A stretch of 64,000 bases of DNA from JANMMJ01 sp031373255 (GTDB taxonomy: Bacteria; Pseudomonadota; Alphaproteobacteria; Rhizobiales; Aestuariivirgaceae). Under the pieces are notes generated by a model. The model was not told the DNA's origin, made no database searches, and saw nothing but the letters and a program-made list of their open reading frames with translations. The position numbers were made by a program, and so were the translations under genes. The DNA lies in the NCBI GenBank assembly GCA_031373255.1, contig JANMMJ010000057.1, positions 1 to 64,000 on the forward strand, in the 5' to 3' direction. Positions 6,795 through 14,609 of this stretch are shown piece after piece (the first letter of the stretch is position 1; every line of letters starts with the position of its first letter).

Positions 6795-8725
6795 GCCGTC
6801 ATCGCCGCCAGCGCTCCTGCGAGCGCCGCTTCGGAGACTGGTTTACGCAGGATCGGTGTTGACTGCAGGCGTTCCGGCAAGTCCTCGATCCGCTCATATC
6901 CCGTGCAGAAAGTGATCGGGATACCGGCTTCCGCCAATTCGCCGGCCAGGCCGACCGAAGTTTCGCCATCGATATTGCCGTCGAGAACCGCACCATCGAG
7001 AGGCGTTGCGCCGGCCAGCTTCCGCGCTTCTTGCAATGTCGCGGCGGGCCCGATCACCTTGTAGCCGAGCTTCCTGATCCGGTCTTCCATATCCATGGCG
7101 ATAAGGCTGTCATCTTCGAGCAGCAAAATGCTGGCCCGCCCGGTCCTTTCGTCGGCGCGCGCCGGACTGACCTCGAATGAGGGCACCGCCGTAGCCGGAA
7201 TGGTGAAGCGGCAATGCAGTCCCCGGGGCGTCCAGTCATTGTCCATGCTGCCGCCAAACTGCCGCTGGACAATCTGTTCGAGCAGCGTTGTGCCGAAGCC
7301 TGACCGTTCCGGCGCCTTGATGCCGAGCGGTGAATCTTCCAGCCAGGTCATCCGCAGGTCGCCGCCGCCGGGATCGTCCCATGTCACTTCCAGCTTACCG
7401 CCCGGCGCAGAAAGCGCCCCGTGCTTGACCGCATTGGTCGAGAGCTCGTGAAACACCAGTGCAATGGATTGCGCGGTTGCGGCACGCAAAAGGATGTGCG
7501 GCCCATTCAGCGTCACCCGGCCCGGATCTTCGCCGCCAAACGCCGCCAGTTCCTCGCGCAGCAATTGCCTGAGATCGGCCCCTTCCCAGCGGCTGTCGGC
7601 AAGCAGCCGGTGCGCCCGCGCCAGCGAACTGACCCGCGCTTCGATGACCTGCTTGAGCGACTGCGCATCGTCCGCCTTGGACAGCCTGACGACGGCCTGC
7701 GCCACGGCCAGCGCATTCTTGGCGCGGTGATCGATTTCGCGCGTCAGAAGGGCCTGGCGCTCCTCCGCTTCGAGCCTGTCGGTGATGTCCGTGTTGGTGC
7801 CGAACCAGCGCACCGGACGCCCTGCCGCGTCCCGTATCGGCTTGGCGCGGGAAAGGAACCATCGGTATTTGCCGTCGGCACCCCGCAGCGGAAACGTATC
7901 CTCCCAATCCTCTCCTGTTTCGAAGCAACGGCTGATTTTCGCGACAACCGCCGCCTCGTGGTCGGGATGGTGGACGCTGCGCCAGCCCCAGCCCTTCATG
8001 TCGGCCATTGTCTTGCCGGTGAATTCAAACCAGCGCTGATTGTACCAGAAGATGCTGCCCTGGGCATCGGCCATCCAGGCAAGTTGCGGAATGGAAGCGG
8101 CCAGCATGGCAAAATCGGCCTCGCTGACGCCGAGCCGGGCTTCCGCCCCTTGCCGCCGCCGGAATTCCTGGCGAAAGCCGATTTCCCGTTGCGCCAGTTG
8201 CGCCAGATCGGCCAGCAGCTCAAGGTCCAGGCCGGTCCAGGCCCGCGGCTTGCGGTCGATCACGCAGAGCGCCCCCAACGGCAATTGCTCAAGCGAAAGC
8301 AGGGGCGCCCCCAGATAGGCCGAAACGCCAAGCTCGCTCACCGCGGGATTGTCGCTGACGCGCGGATCGTGCTGCGCATCGCTGACAATGAGCGGCGCTT
8401 CCGTCTTCACCACCAGCTGGCAGAAGGAGTGCGTGAGTGGTGTTTGGCTGAGATCGCCCACCCCGAAACGGCTCTTGAAGAACTGCCGGTCGCCTTCAAA
8501 ATCGACGAACGTCACCAGCGCTACCGGCGCATCGAGCAGCCTGGCAGCCAGGCGGGTGATCCGGTCAAAGACCTCTTCGGGCGGGGTATCGAGAAGGGCA
8601 AGATCGCGAAGACCCTGGGCAGCCAGGGCGCGCCGGTTGGCATCAATGGTAATCTTGTCCTCCCCACCGGCCGGTCGCGGCCGATTCAAGGTTAGCCCTG
8701 GCGCTTGGCATGACGGCAACCCCAA
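6776..8725 (-). CDS. HWE-family sensor histidine kinase with GAF, PAS and C-terminal receiver domains
   Basis: Up to 649 aa. Order of domains: GAF (about 40-185, starting ALLDTPPEEVFDRI), PAS (about 205-325, ending WFGTNTDITDR), HWE kinase (LTREIDHRAKNALAVAQ with the phospho-acceptor His; FHELSTNAVKHGA as N box; TWLED as the WxE signature), then a receiver domain (ILLLEDDSLIAMDMED, AVLDGNIDGE with the likely phospho-Asp, ILRKPVS). HWE kinases are common in Hyphomicrobiales and often act in light or general stress signalling; the input here is unknown. The start is uncertain: the frame opens with TTG at 8725, and there is no ATG near the expected N-terminus. A strong GGGGAGG sits just before an ATT codon at 8653, which would give 625 aa. 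The gene is divergent from the ATP-grasp gene. Confidence 0.9.
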   Translation of the reverse strand: MGLPSCQAPGLTLNRPRPAGGEDKITIDANRRALAAQGLRDLALLDTPPEEVFDRITRLAARLLDAPVALVTFVDFEGDRQFFKSRFGVGDLSQTPLTHSFCQLVVKTEAPLIVSDAQHDPRVSDNPAVSELGVSAYLGAPLLSLEQLPLGALCVIDRKPRAWTGLDLELLADLAQLAQREIGFRQEFRRRQGAEARLGVSEADFAMLAASIPQLAWMADAQGSIFWYNQRWFEFTGKTMADMKGWGWRSVHHPDHEAAVVAKISRCFETGEDWEDTFPLRGADGKYRWFLSRAKPIRDAAGRPVRWFGTNTDITDRLEAEERQALLTREIDHRAKNALAVAQAVVRLSKADDAQSLKQVIEARVSSLARAHRLLADSRWEGADLRQLLREELAAFGGEDPGRVTLNGPHILLRAATAQSIALVFHELSTNAVKHGALSAPGGKLEVTWDDPGGGDLRMTWLEDSPLGIKAPERSGFGTTLLEQIVQRQFGGSMDNDWTPRGLHCRFTIPATAVPSFEVSPARADERTGRASILLLEDDSLIAMDMEDRIRKLGYKVIGPAATLQEARKLAGATPLDGAVLDGNIDGETSVGLAGELAEAGIPITFCTGYERIEDLPERLQSTPILRKPVSEAALAGALAAMTAQRLRV

Positions 8726-8795
8726 TCAACGCATTTGCTTCGACAAAGTTCCGCATTACAGTAATCAAGTACAGGGCTTTAGGGGAGAGTGGGGA

Positions 8796-10253
8796 ATGGC
8801 AGCGCTCAGGAAGCGGGAAAAGCTGACGAGTCTTTCGGATATCTATTCGTTTTTCCGCAGGAACACGACCCCGATCACCTTTCTCTCGCCCACTCCCTAC
8901 AACATCCTTGGCCTTGGCCGCTGGATCAACAATTTCGAATACATCAACTTCTTCGACAGCTTCGACGGCACCCATCCCAAGATCACCGTGCCGCGCGAGC
9001 ACGGGCCCCACGAGTTCCGCTCGATCGAGGACGTGAACAACTATCTGCTACGCCACAAGGAAGTGCGAAACCGCCTGAAGGCCCGTGGTCCCGGCCTGAT
9101 GATGCTGGTCATGTTCGACGAGGAAACCGAAATGCTGGCCAGGGAGCTGGGCCAGAAAATCGCGCTCCCTCCGGCCAAATTGCGCAAACACATCGATTCC
9201 AAGATCACCACCACCAAGCTCGGCAACGAGGCCGGGATCAAGAGCGCCCCCAACACCATGGGCAAGGCGAAGACCTTCGCCGAACTGATGGAACTGGCGA
9301 AATCGGCAAAGCTCGGCACCGACCTCGTGGTGCAAACCCCTTACGGCGATTCCGGCCGTACCACCTTCTTCATCAAATCCGAGGAGGACTGGAAAAAGAA
9401 CGAGGAAAACCTCGTCAAGGAACAGCTCAAAGTGATGCGCCGCATCAACCATCTGCCGGGCACGCTGGAGGCCGTCGCGACCCGCCACGGCACCCTCGTG
9501 GGGCCGATGCAGACCGACATTACCGGCTTTGCCGAAGTAACACCCTACAAGGGCGGCTGGTGCGGCAACGACGTGTTCACCGGCGGCTTCGACAAGGAGC
9601 GCAAGGCGGTTCTCCGCATGGCCCAGAAACTCGGAGACCGGCTCTACAAGGCGGGCTATCGTGGCGCCTTCTGCATGGATTTCCTCATCGATACCGACAC
9701 CCGCGAAGTCTATCTGGGTGAAATCAACCCGCGCATTTCCGGCGCTTCGCCGCTCACCAACCTCATTACTTCGACCTATGGCGGCTGCCCCATCTATCTG
9801 TTTCACCTGCTTGAATTCATGGATGTGAACTGGGAGGTCGATCTCGCCAAGTTGCAGCAGCGCTGGGCCGAATTCGACAACTGGAGCCAGCTCATCCTCA
9901 AATATCCGGTGGACCGCGTCGAGATGATCACCAAGGCGCCGGCTTCCGGAATCTGGGCCATGGATGACAAGGGCAGGATCAACCTGCGCCGCAAATCGAT
10001 CGACTGGTTCCTGGTTTCGGGCGAGGACGAGGCCTTCTATCTCCGCGACTATACTGCTGGCGACTACCGCTACCACGGCGCCGATCTCGGCATCGTCGTC
10101 TCGCGCGGCCGCTTCCAGACCGACGACCGGAAGCTCAACGACCGCGCCAGGGCATGGGTCAAGGCCATCAATGGCCAGTTCGAGGCGATCCCGGTGACCG
10201 GCTCGTCCGCCCCCGAACCGCCACCCCACAACGACACCAACAAGATGTTCTGA
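8796..10253 (+). CDS. ATP-grasp domain protein of unknown substrate
   Basis: 485 aa. I start at ATG 8796, preceded by GGGGAGAGTGGGGA; the open frame reaches further upstream but only as antisense to the kinase. The central part has ATP-grasp features: a nucleotide-binding segment (TDLVVQTPYGDSGRTTFFI), FCMDFLIDTDTREVYLGEINPRISGASPL, with the Glu and Asn expected to hold magnesium. The N-terminal ~100 residues (SFFRRNTTPITFLSPTPYNILGLGRWINNFEYINFFD) are distinctive, and the C-terminal ~110 residues fit no domain I know. ATP-grasp enzymes join a carboxylate to an amine or thiol through an acyl phosphate. No biosynthetic neighbours point to a substrate. It is transcribed divergently from the sensor kinase, with a 70-base gap. 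Confidence 0.85.
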   Translation: MAALRKREKLTSLSDIYSFFRRNTTPITFLSPTPYNILGLGRWINNFEYINFFDSFDGTHPKITVPREHGPHEFRSIEDVNNYLLRHKEVRNRLKARGPGLMMLVMFDEETEMLARELGQKIALPPAKLRKHIDSKITTTKLGNEAGIKSAPNTMGKAKTFAELMELAKSAKLGTDLVVQTPYGDSGRTTFFIKSEEDWKKNEENLVKEQLKVMRRINHLPGTLEAVATRHGTLVGPMQTDITGFAEVTPYKGGWCGNDVFTGGFDKERKAVLRMAQKLGDRLYKAGYRGAFCMDFLIDTDTREVYLGEINPRISGASPLTNLITSTYGGCPIYLFHLLEFMDVNWEVDLAKLQQRWAEFDNWSQLILKYPVDRVEMITKAPASGIWAMDDKGRINLRRKSIDWFLVSGEDEAFYLRDYTAGDYRYHGADLGIVVSRGRFQTDDRKLNDRARAWVKAINGQFEAIPVTGSSAPEPPPHNDTNKMF

Positions 10254-10282
10254 ACGGCGCGGTTTGGAAGAACACCCAAATT

Positions 10283-10441
10283 CTCCATGGCAGGGCTCGA
10301 CCCTGCCATCCAGTACCCGCAATTTTGGCCATGCTCTAAGGCTACGTTTACATTCTTGCCAGCACCAGCAAGCGAGGCCCTCAATCAATGAGCGGCAACT
10401 GGCCGAACCGCTGGATGGCAGGGTCGAGTCCTGCCATGGAG
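10283..10441 (+). mobile_element. palindrome-bounded element A, deletion derivative with GIY-YIG remnant
   Basis: Begins CTCCATGGCAGGG and ends CCCTGCCATGGAG-like (CTGCCATGGAG), so its ends are inverted repeats. Each end is itself a palindrome (10283-10313 and 10411-10441). Inside, the first ~35 bases of a GIY-YIG frame remain (ATG, CTC, then a TAA stop, then codons for GYVYILAS), followed directly by the last ~30 bases seen in element B (TCAATCAATGAGCGGC). The middle of the gene is missing. Element B at 10516-10904 is the intact relative. Confidence 0.75.
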
Positions 10442-10515
10442 AAAATGAGGTGAATCCTTCGACCGCTATGGGCGGCCGTAAATTGGCAAGCAGCGATTGG
10501 AAAATCCCCCCGGTT

Positions 10516-10904
10516 CTCCATGGCAGGGCTTGACCCTGCCATCCAGTGCCAGCAATTTTGGCCATGCCCCAGGGCCATGTTTACATTCTTGCCAGCAGGC
10601 GCAATGGCACGCTTTATATTGGCGTAACGACACATCTCTCGGCTCGCATCTTTGCTCACCGCGAGGGGAAAGGCGCGGTTTTCACCAATCGCTACGGCGT
10701 AAAGCAACTTGTTTGGTACGAGACTTATCCGCTCGTCGCCGATGCGATCCAGCGCGAGACATCCCTCAAGCGCTGGCCCCGGAAATGGAAGCTGGACCTG
10801 ATCGAGAAATCAAATTCGGACTGGGCCGATCTGTATGAAACTCTCAATCAATGAGCGGCAACTGGCCGAACCGCTGGATGGCAGGGTCGAGCCCTGCCAT
10901 GGAG
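10516..10904 (+). mobile_element. palindrome-bounded element B carrying a GIY-YIG gene
   Basis: 389 bases bounded by inverted palindromes: CTCCATGGCAGGGCTTGACC at the left (10516-10546) and its inverse ending GCCCTGCCATGGAG at 10904. The outer 8 bases are CTCCATGG and CCATGGAG. Both flanking palindromes match those of element A nearly base for base. The only gene inside is the GIY-YIG ORF. No target-site duplication is obvious. The pattern resembles palindromic dispersed repeats frequent in alphaproteobacterial genomes. Confidence 0.75.
10564..10854 (+). CDS. GIY-YIG nuclease superfamily protein
   Basis: 96 aa from ATG 10564 (an in-frame GTG at 10546 lies inside the left palindrome and is less likely). 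The GIY-YIG core is visible: GHVYILAS then GTLYIGVT, the conserved Arg in LSARIFAHR, and the catalytic Glu in AIQRETSLKRWPRKWKLDLI. This is the small UPF0213-like form with a single domain. Family members cut DNA at one strand or act on structured DNA; cellular roles are mostly unknown. The gene fills an element with palindromic ends, and a deleted copy sits 75 bases to the left, so a role in the movement or maintenance of these repeats is a reasonable inference, unproven. Confidence 0.9.
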   Translation: MPQGHVYILASRRNGTLYIGVTTHLSARIFAHREGKGAVFTNRYGVKQLVWYETYPLVADAIQRETSLKRWPRKWKLDLIEKSNSDWADLYETLNQ

Positions 10905-10949
10905 AGGATGAGCCAGTGCGGCGGCTCGAAGCATCAACCCCACCCGCTA

Positions 10950-11867
10950 CTACTGCGCCAAACAAAGCGCCATGGCGCGCGGCATTTCTTTTACTGCATA
11001 GTCGATGAAGGCGCGGGTAGCGGGCAGCAGACCGCGCTTCGAGGTGAAGACCAGATGCACGATGCCTTCCGAGTGCGTCCATTCCGGCAGCACCTGGACC
11101 AGCGTGCCGGCGCGTATCGCCGCCCCGCAGTTTTCTTCGGGCACCAGGCTGACGCCGAGTCCCGCCGCGGCTGCAGCGACCAGCACATTGAAATCGCCGC
11201 AGCCGAGGATCGGCCGGTGCACCACTTCGGCGGTGCGGCCATCGGCATGCGACAGAAGCCAGGTATCGCGCTCGGCACTTTCAAGGAATGACAGGGTGGG
11301 GAGCGTGCCCAGCGTCTCGATCTTCAGCTTTGCGGCATGCGCCTTGGCGAAGGAAGGGCTTGCCACCAGCAGCACCCGGCTGTTGCCAAGGATGCGAACC
11401 GTGAGCGAGCTGTCATTGTCGAGTTTCGTCCGTACACGGAAGGCAACGTCGACGCGCTCTTCGATCAGGTCGACGCGCCGGTTGGTGCTCATGACCTCGA
11501 CGCGGAGCTTGGGATAGCTTTGCATGAAGCCGGGCAGCACTTCCGCCATGACATGGTTTGAGAAGCCCGTCGGGCAACTCACCCGCAATGTGCCATGCGG
11601 CTCGGATTTGGCCCGCGCCACGATGGCTTCCGCCTCCTCCGCCCCGGCCACAATGGCCTCGCAGTGCCGGTAGAATTCCTGCCCCAGTTCGGTGACCCGG
11701 AACTTGCGGGTCGAGCGCTCGATCATCCGCACCCCCAGGCGCTTCTCGAGACCCGTCACATGCTTGGAGAGCTTCGATTTTGGCACCCGGAGCGCTCGCG
11801 CCGCAGCCGAGAACCCACCATGGTTGACCACCGCTGCAAAGAAGTAAAAATCATTGAGATCCTGCAT
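10950..11867 (-). CDS. LysR family transcriptional regulator
   Basis: 305 aa. N-terminal winged helix (DLNDFYFFAAVVNHGGFSAAARALRVPKSKLSKHVTGLEKRLGVRMIERSTR), followed by a LysR substrate-binding domain from about residue 90. It is divergent from azoR with a 121-base gap, the classic LysR layout in which the regulator controls the neighbour. The closest functional idea is a regulator responding to quinones or electrophiles, because the target set appears to be azoreductase and two pirins. The start at 11867 follows a GGTGATCC segment (AAAGGTGATCC), a plausible ribosome site. Confidence 0.92.
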   Translation of the reverse strand: MQDLNDFYFFAAVVNHGGFSAAARALRVPKSKLSKHVTGLEKRLGVRMIERSTRKFRVTELGQEFYRHCEAIVAGAEEAEAIVARAKSEPHGTLRVSCPTGFSNHVMAEVLPGFMQSYPKLRVEVMSTNRRVDLIEERVDVAFRVRTKLDNDSSLTVRILGNSRVLLVASPSFAKAHAAKLKIETLGTLPTLSFLESAERDTWLLSHADGRTAEVVHRPILGCGDFNVLVAAAAAGLGVSLVPEENCGAAIRAGTLVQVLPEWTHSEGIVHLVFTSKRGLLPATRAFIDYAVKEMPRAMALCLAQ

Positions 11868-11988
11868 GGATCACCTTTCATCGTTCTAATCTAGAAACAA
11901 TGCATTGCAATAATAGCCACTAATCGAGTGATTGGTTCCATAATAAATTGAAACTGTCAAAGGCACAGTTTAGGAAGGAACCTCGATC
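11868..11988. promoter_or_regulatory. divergent LysR/azoR control region
   Basis: Contains TTCTAATCTAGAA at 11884-11896, a TTCTA-N3-TAGAA palindrome with the T-N11-A form expected of LysR boxes, and ATTGCAAT a few bases further on. A ribosome site (GGAAGGAACC) stands before azoR. Which repeats are the real operator cannot be told from sequence alone. Confidence 0.55.
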
Positions 11989-12612
11989 ATGAAACTGCTC
12001 CACATCGACTCCGGCATTTTGGGCAACAATTCCGTGACCCGCCAGCTCTCCAAAAGCCTGGTCAGCGAGTGGCAGCGGAGCGAGCCGGACCTCACCGTCA
12101 CCTATCGCGATCTCGCCGCCAATCCCATTGGCCATCTGAGCGGCAGCCATTTGGCGGCCCAGTCCGTCGACCCCTCGCAGCACAGCAAGGAATTGCAGAA
12201 GGACCTCGCCGAAAGCGGCAAGGCGCTGGAGGAATTCATCGCCGCCGATGTCGTGGTGATCGGCGCACCAATGTATAATTTCTCGGTGCCGAGCCAGCTC
12301 AAGGCCTGGATCGACCGCGTCGCCGTCAACGGCAAGACCTTCCGCTACACCGAAAAAGGTCCCGAAGGCCTGGCCGGCGGCAAAAAGCTGATCGTCGTTT
12401 CATCGCGGGGCGGCATCTACTCCAAGGAGAACGGCCTCGCCGCCATCGATCATCAGGAGCCTTATCTGCGCGCCGTGTTCGGCTTCCTGGGCATGACCGA
12501 TATTGAATTCGTCCGCGCCGAGGGCGTCAACATGGGTCCAGAGAAAAAGCAGCAGGCGATTGCCAGTGCTGAGCGCGCCATCAGCAATCACGTCTACGAC
12601 AAGGCCGCGTAA
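11989..12612 (+). CDS. azoR: FMN-dependent NADH-azoreductase
   Basis: 207 aa, close to the usual length of AzoR. The start ATG 11989 has GGAAGGA upstream. The flavodoxin-like fold is evident: MKLLHIDSGILGNNSVTRQLS (phosphate-binding loop), then APMYNFSVPSQLKAWIDRVAVNGKTFRYTEKGPEGLAGGKKLIVVSSRGG, a hallmark of the family. AzoR dimers reduce quinones and azo compounds with NADH through FMN; the physiological role is thought to be quinone detoxification. It is likely controlled by the divergent LysR gene and followed by a hairpin and two pirin genes. Confidence 0.93.
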   Translation: MKLLHIDSGILGNNSVTRQLSKSLVSEWQRSEPDLTVTYRDLAANPIGHLSGSHLAAQSVDPSQHSKELQKDLAESGKALEEFIAADVVVIGAPMYNFSVPSQLKAWIDRVAVNGKTFRYTEKGPEGLAGGKKLIVVSSRGGIYSKENGLAAIDHQEPYLRAVFGFLGMTDIEFVRAEGVNMGPEKKQQAIASAERAISNHVYDKAA

Positions 12613-12642
12613 CAAGCTGCCACACTGCCCGCGACCGTGCCG

Positions 12643-12663
12643 TCCCCGCAACACTTGCGGGGA
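12643..12663 (+). terminator. hairpin after azoR
   Basis: TCCCCGCAA and TTGCGGGGA form a perfect 9-base stem around CAC, 30 bases beyond the azoR stop. No long U-run follows. It may attenuate rather than fully separate azoR from the pirin genes. Confidence 0.6.
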
Positions 12664-12739
12664 TGGCATGCATTTCGGCGAGGCTGTCTTGTCCTTCGCG
12701 GTCGAACTGCCATATTGATGAGCCAGAAAGGTTGCTCTC

Positions 12740-13642
12740 ATGTCCATCCGTCCCGTCAAAAGCATTGTCGAAGCCAAACCCACCATGGAAGGAGCCGGCG
12801 TACATCTCCGCCGCGCATTCGGTTTCGGCGAAACCAGCGAGTTCGATCCCTTCCTGCTGTTCGACGATTTCCGCAATGACCGGCCCGACGATTATCTCAA
12901 AGGCTTCCCCTGGCATCCGCATCGCGGCATCGAGACCATCACCTATGTGCTGGCGGGCGACGTCGAACATGGCGACAGCCTTGGCAATCGCGGCACGCTG
13001 GGTGCGGGCGACGTGCAGTGGATGACCGCCGGGCGCGGCATCATGCACCAGGAAATGCCGCGCGGTGACGCAAAGGGCCGCATGCATGGCTTCCAGCTCT
13101 GGGCCAACCTGCCCTCATCCCTCAAGATGACGGCACCGCGCTACCAGGATGTGAAGTCGAACGAGATTCCGGAAGTGACCGACGATGACGGTACAAAGGT
13201 GCGCGTCGTCTGCGGCGATTTCTGGGGAAAGAGTGGACCCGTTGAAGGTGTTGCCGCCGATCCCCGCTATCTCGATATCTCTGTTCCGCCGGGCTTGCGC
13301 AAGACCTTCAAGGTCGAAGTCGAGCGTCATGCCTTCGCCTATATCTTCGAGGGTTCCGGCAATTTCCGCGGCACCTCTGCGCCCTTCGGCGTACTGACCG
13401 AGAAGGAAGTGGACGGCCACGAGTACACCGTGCGCGAACAGACCGGCAACCGCTCGCTGGTGCTCTTCGACTCGGGCGACGAGGTGACGGTCCAGGCCGG
13501 CGGCAATGGCATCCGCTTCCTGCTGGTGTCGGGCAAGCCGATCAAGGAACCCGTCGCCTGGTATGGCCCCATTGTGATGAACACCAAGGCCGAACTGCAG
13601 CAAGCGATGAACGAACTGCGGAGCGGCGAGTTCATCAGATAG
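12740..13642 (+). CDS. pirin family protein (first of two)
   Basis: 300 aa. The double-cupin pirin fold is shown by FDPFLLFDDFRND, the metal-binding stretch WHPHRGIETITYVLAGDVEHGDS, and LGAGDVQWMTAGRGIMHQE. The His/His/His/Glu ligands are present. Pirins bind Fe(II); some act as quercetin dioxygenases and others as redox-responsive cofactors. A ribosome site (GAAAGG) precedes ATG 12740. It ends two bases ahead of the next pirin's ribosome site, so the two form an operon. Confidence 0.93.
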   Translation: MSIRPVKSIVEAKPTMEGAGVHLRRAFGFGETSEFDPFLLFDDFRNDRPDDYLKGFPWHPHRGIETITYVLAGDVEHGDSLGNRGTLGAGDVQWMTAGRGIMHQEMPRGDAKGRMHGFQLWANLPSSLKMTAPRYQDVKSNEIPEVTDDDGTKVRVVCGDFWGKSGPVEGVAADPRYLDISVPPGLRKTFKVEVERHAFAYIFEGSGNFRGTSAPFGVLTEKEVDGHEYTVREQTGNRSLVLFDSGDEVTVQAGGNGIRFLLVSGKPIKEPVAWYGPIVMNTKAELQQAMNELRSGEFIR

Positions 13643-13651
13643 GAGATATTG

Positions 13652-14572
13652 ATGAGCCTGCCCCACATTGCAGACCCGTTGCCGGGCGATACCCGTGCCG
13701 CCGATGCAATCGAGATGGTGATCGTACCGCGCACCCGCGACATCGGCGGCTTCGAGGTGAGCCGTGCCCTGCCGGCCGCCGGCCGCCAGATGATCGGACC
13801 TTTCATCTTCTTCGACGCATTCGGTCCAGTGGTGCTGCGGGCTGGCCAGGCTTTTGATGTCAGGCCCCACCCGCACATCGGGCTCTCAACTGTGACCTGG
13901 CTCTTCGATGGCGAGGTCTATCACCGCGACAGTCTCGGCAGCGCGCAGTCCATAGCGCCCGGCGAACTCAACTGGATGACCGCCGGACGCGGCATTGTCC
14001 ATTCGGAGCGGACCCCGCCCGAACTGCGGACACGCGATCGCGGCATGTTCGGCATACAAAGCTGGGTGGCGCTCCCCAAATCCCTAGAAGAAACCGATCC
14101 CGGTTTCGAGCATGTCGCATCATCGGATTTGCCTGTGATCGAGGATCGCGGCGTGAAGGCCCGCATCGTGGCCGGGTCACTGTACGGAGCCACCTCACCG
14201 GTCAAGACGACATCCGATCTATTCTATGCCGACGTCACGCTGGAAGAAGGCGCCATCCTGCCGCTCACCGCCGAGCATGAGGAACGCGGCATCTTTATTG
14301 CCGAGGGCGAAATCGGCATCGGCGGCCAGACGCATGCAACGGGCCGTCTTCTGGTGTTCCGTCCGGGCGAACAACTGGCCATCAAGGCACTGAAGCCGTC
14401 GCGCCTCATGCTGCTTGGCGGCGAACCCATGGACGGCCCGCGCTACATCTGGTGGAATTTCGTCTCCTCCTCGCGCGAGCGGATCGAGGCGGCAAAGGAA
14501 GACTGGAAAAAAGCGCGCTTTGCAATTGTACCGGGCGACGAGGAAGAGTTCATCCCCCTGCCCGCTGCCTGA
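13652..14572 (+). CDS. pirin family protein (second of two)
   Basis: 306 aa from ATG 13652; an in-frame TTG three bases earlier is less likely because AGGAG at 13641 is best spaced for the ATG. The AGGAG is built into the stop of the previous pirin. Pirin motifs: IFFDAFGPV, RPHPHIGLSTVTWLFDGEVYHRDS, LNWMTAGRGIVHSER. The metal ligands are intact. It is a diverged paralogue, not a recent copy. With azoR and the LysR gene, this suggests a small quinone/flavonoid or electrophile response unit. Confidence 0.93.
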   Translation: MSLPHIADPLPGDTRAADAIEMVIVPRTRDIGGFEVSRALPAAGRQMIGPFIFFDAFGPVVLRAGQAFDVRPHPHIGLSTVTWLFDGEVYHRDSLGSAQSIAPGELNWMTAGRGIVHSERTPPELRTRDRGMFGIQSWVALPKSLEETDPGFEHVASSDLPVIEDRGVKARIVAGSLYGATSPVKTTSDLFYADVTLEEGAILPLTAEHEERGIFIAEGEIGIGGQTHATGRLLVFRPGEQLAIKALKPSRLMLLGGEPMDGPRYIWWNFVSSSRERIEAAKEDWKKARFAIVPGDEEEFIPLPAA

Positions 14573-14609
14573 CCGTTGATGCTGCAAATGACGGCCGAAC
14601 ACCAATCAG

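Noticed and set aside
9048..10565. A 505-aa minus-strand frame antisense to the ATP-grasp gene
   Set aside because: A long shadow frame typical of GC-rich coding DNA; the plus-strand ATP-grasp protein is unmistakable.
10381..10707. A 108-aa minus-strand frame containing MAGLDPAIQ
   Set aside because: This is the translation of the palindromic repeats, a well-known annotation artefact in alphaproteobacteria.
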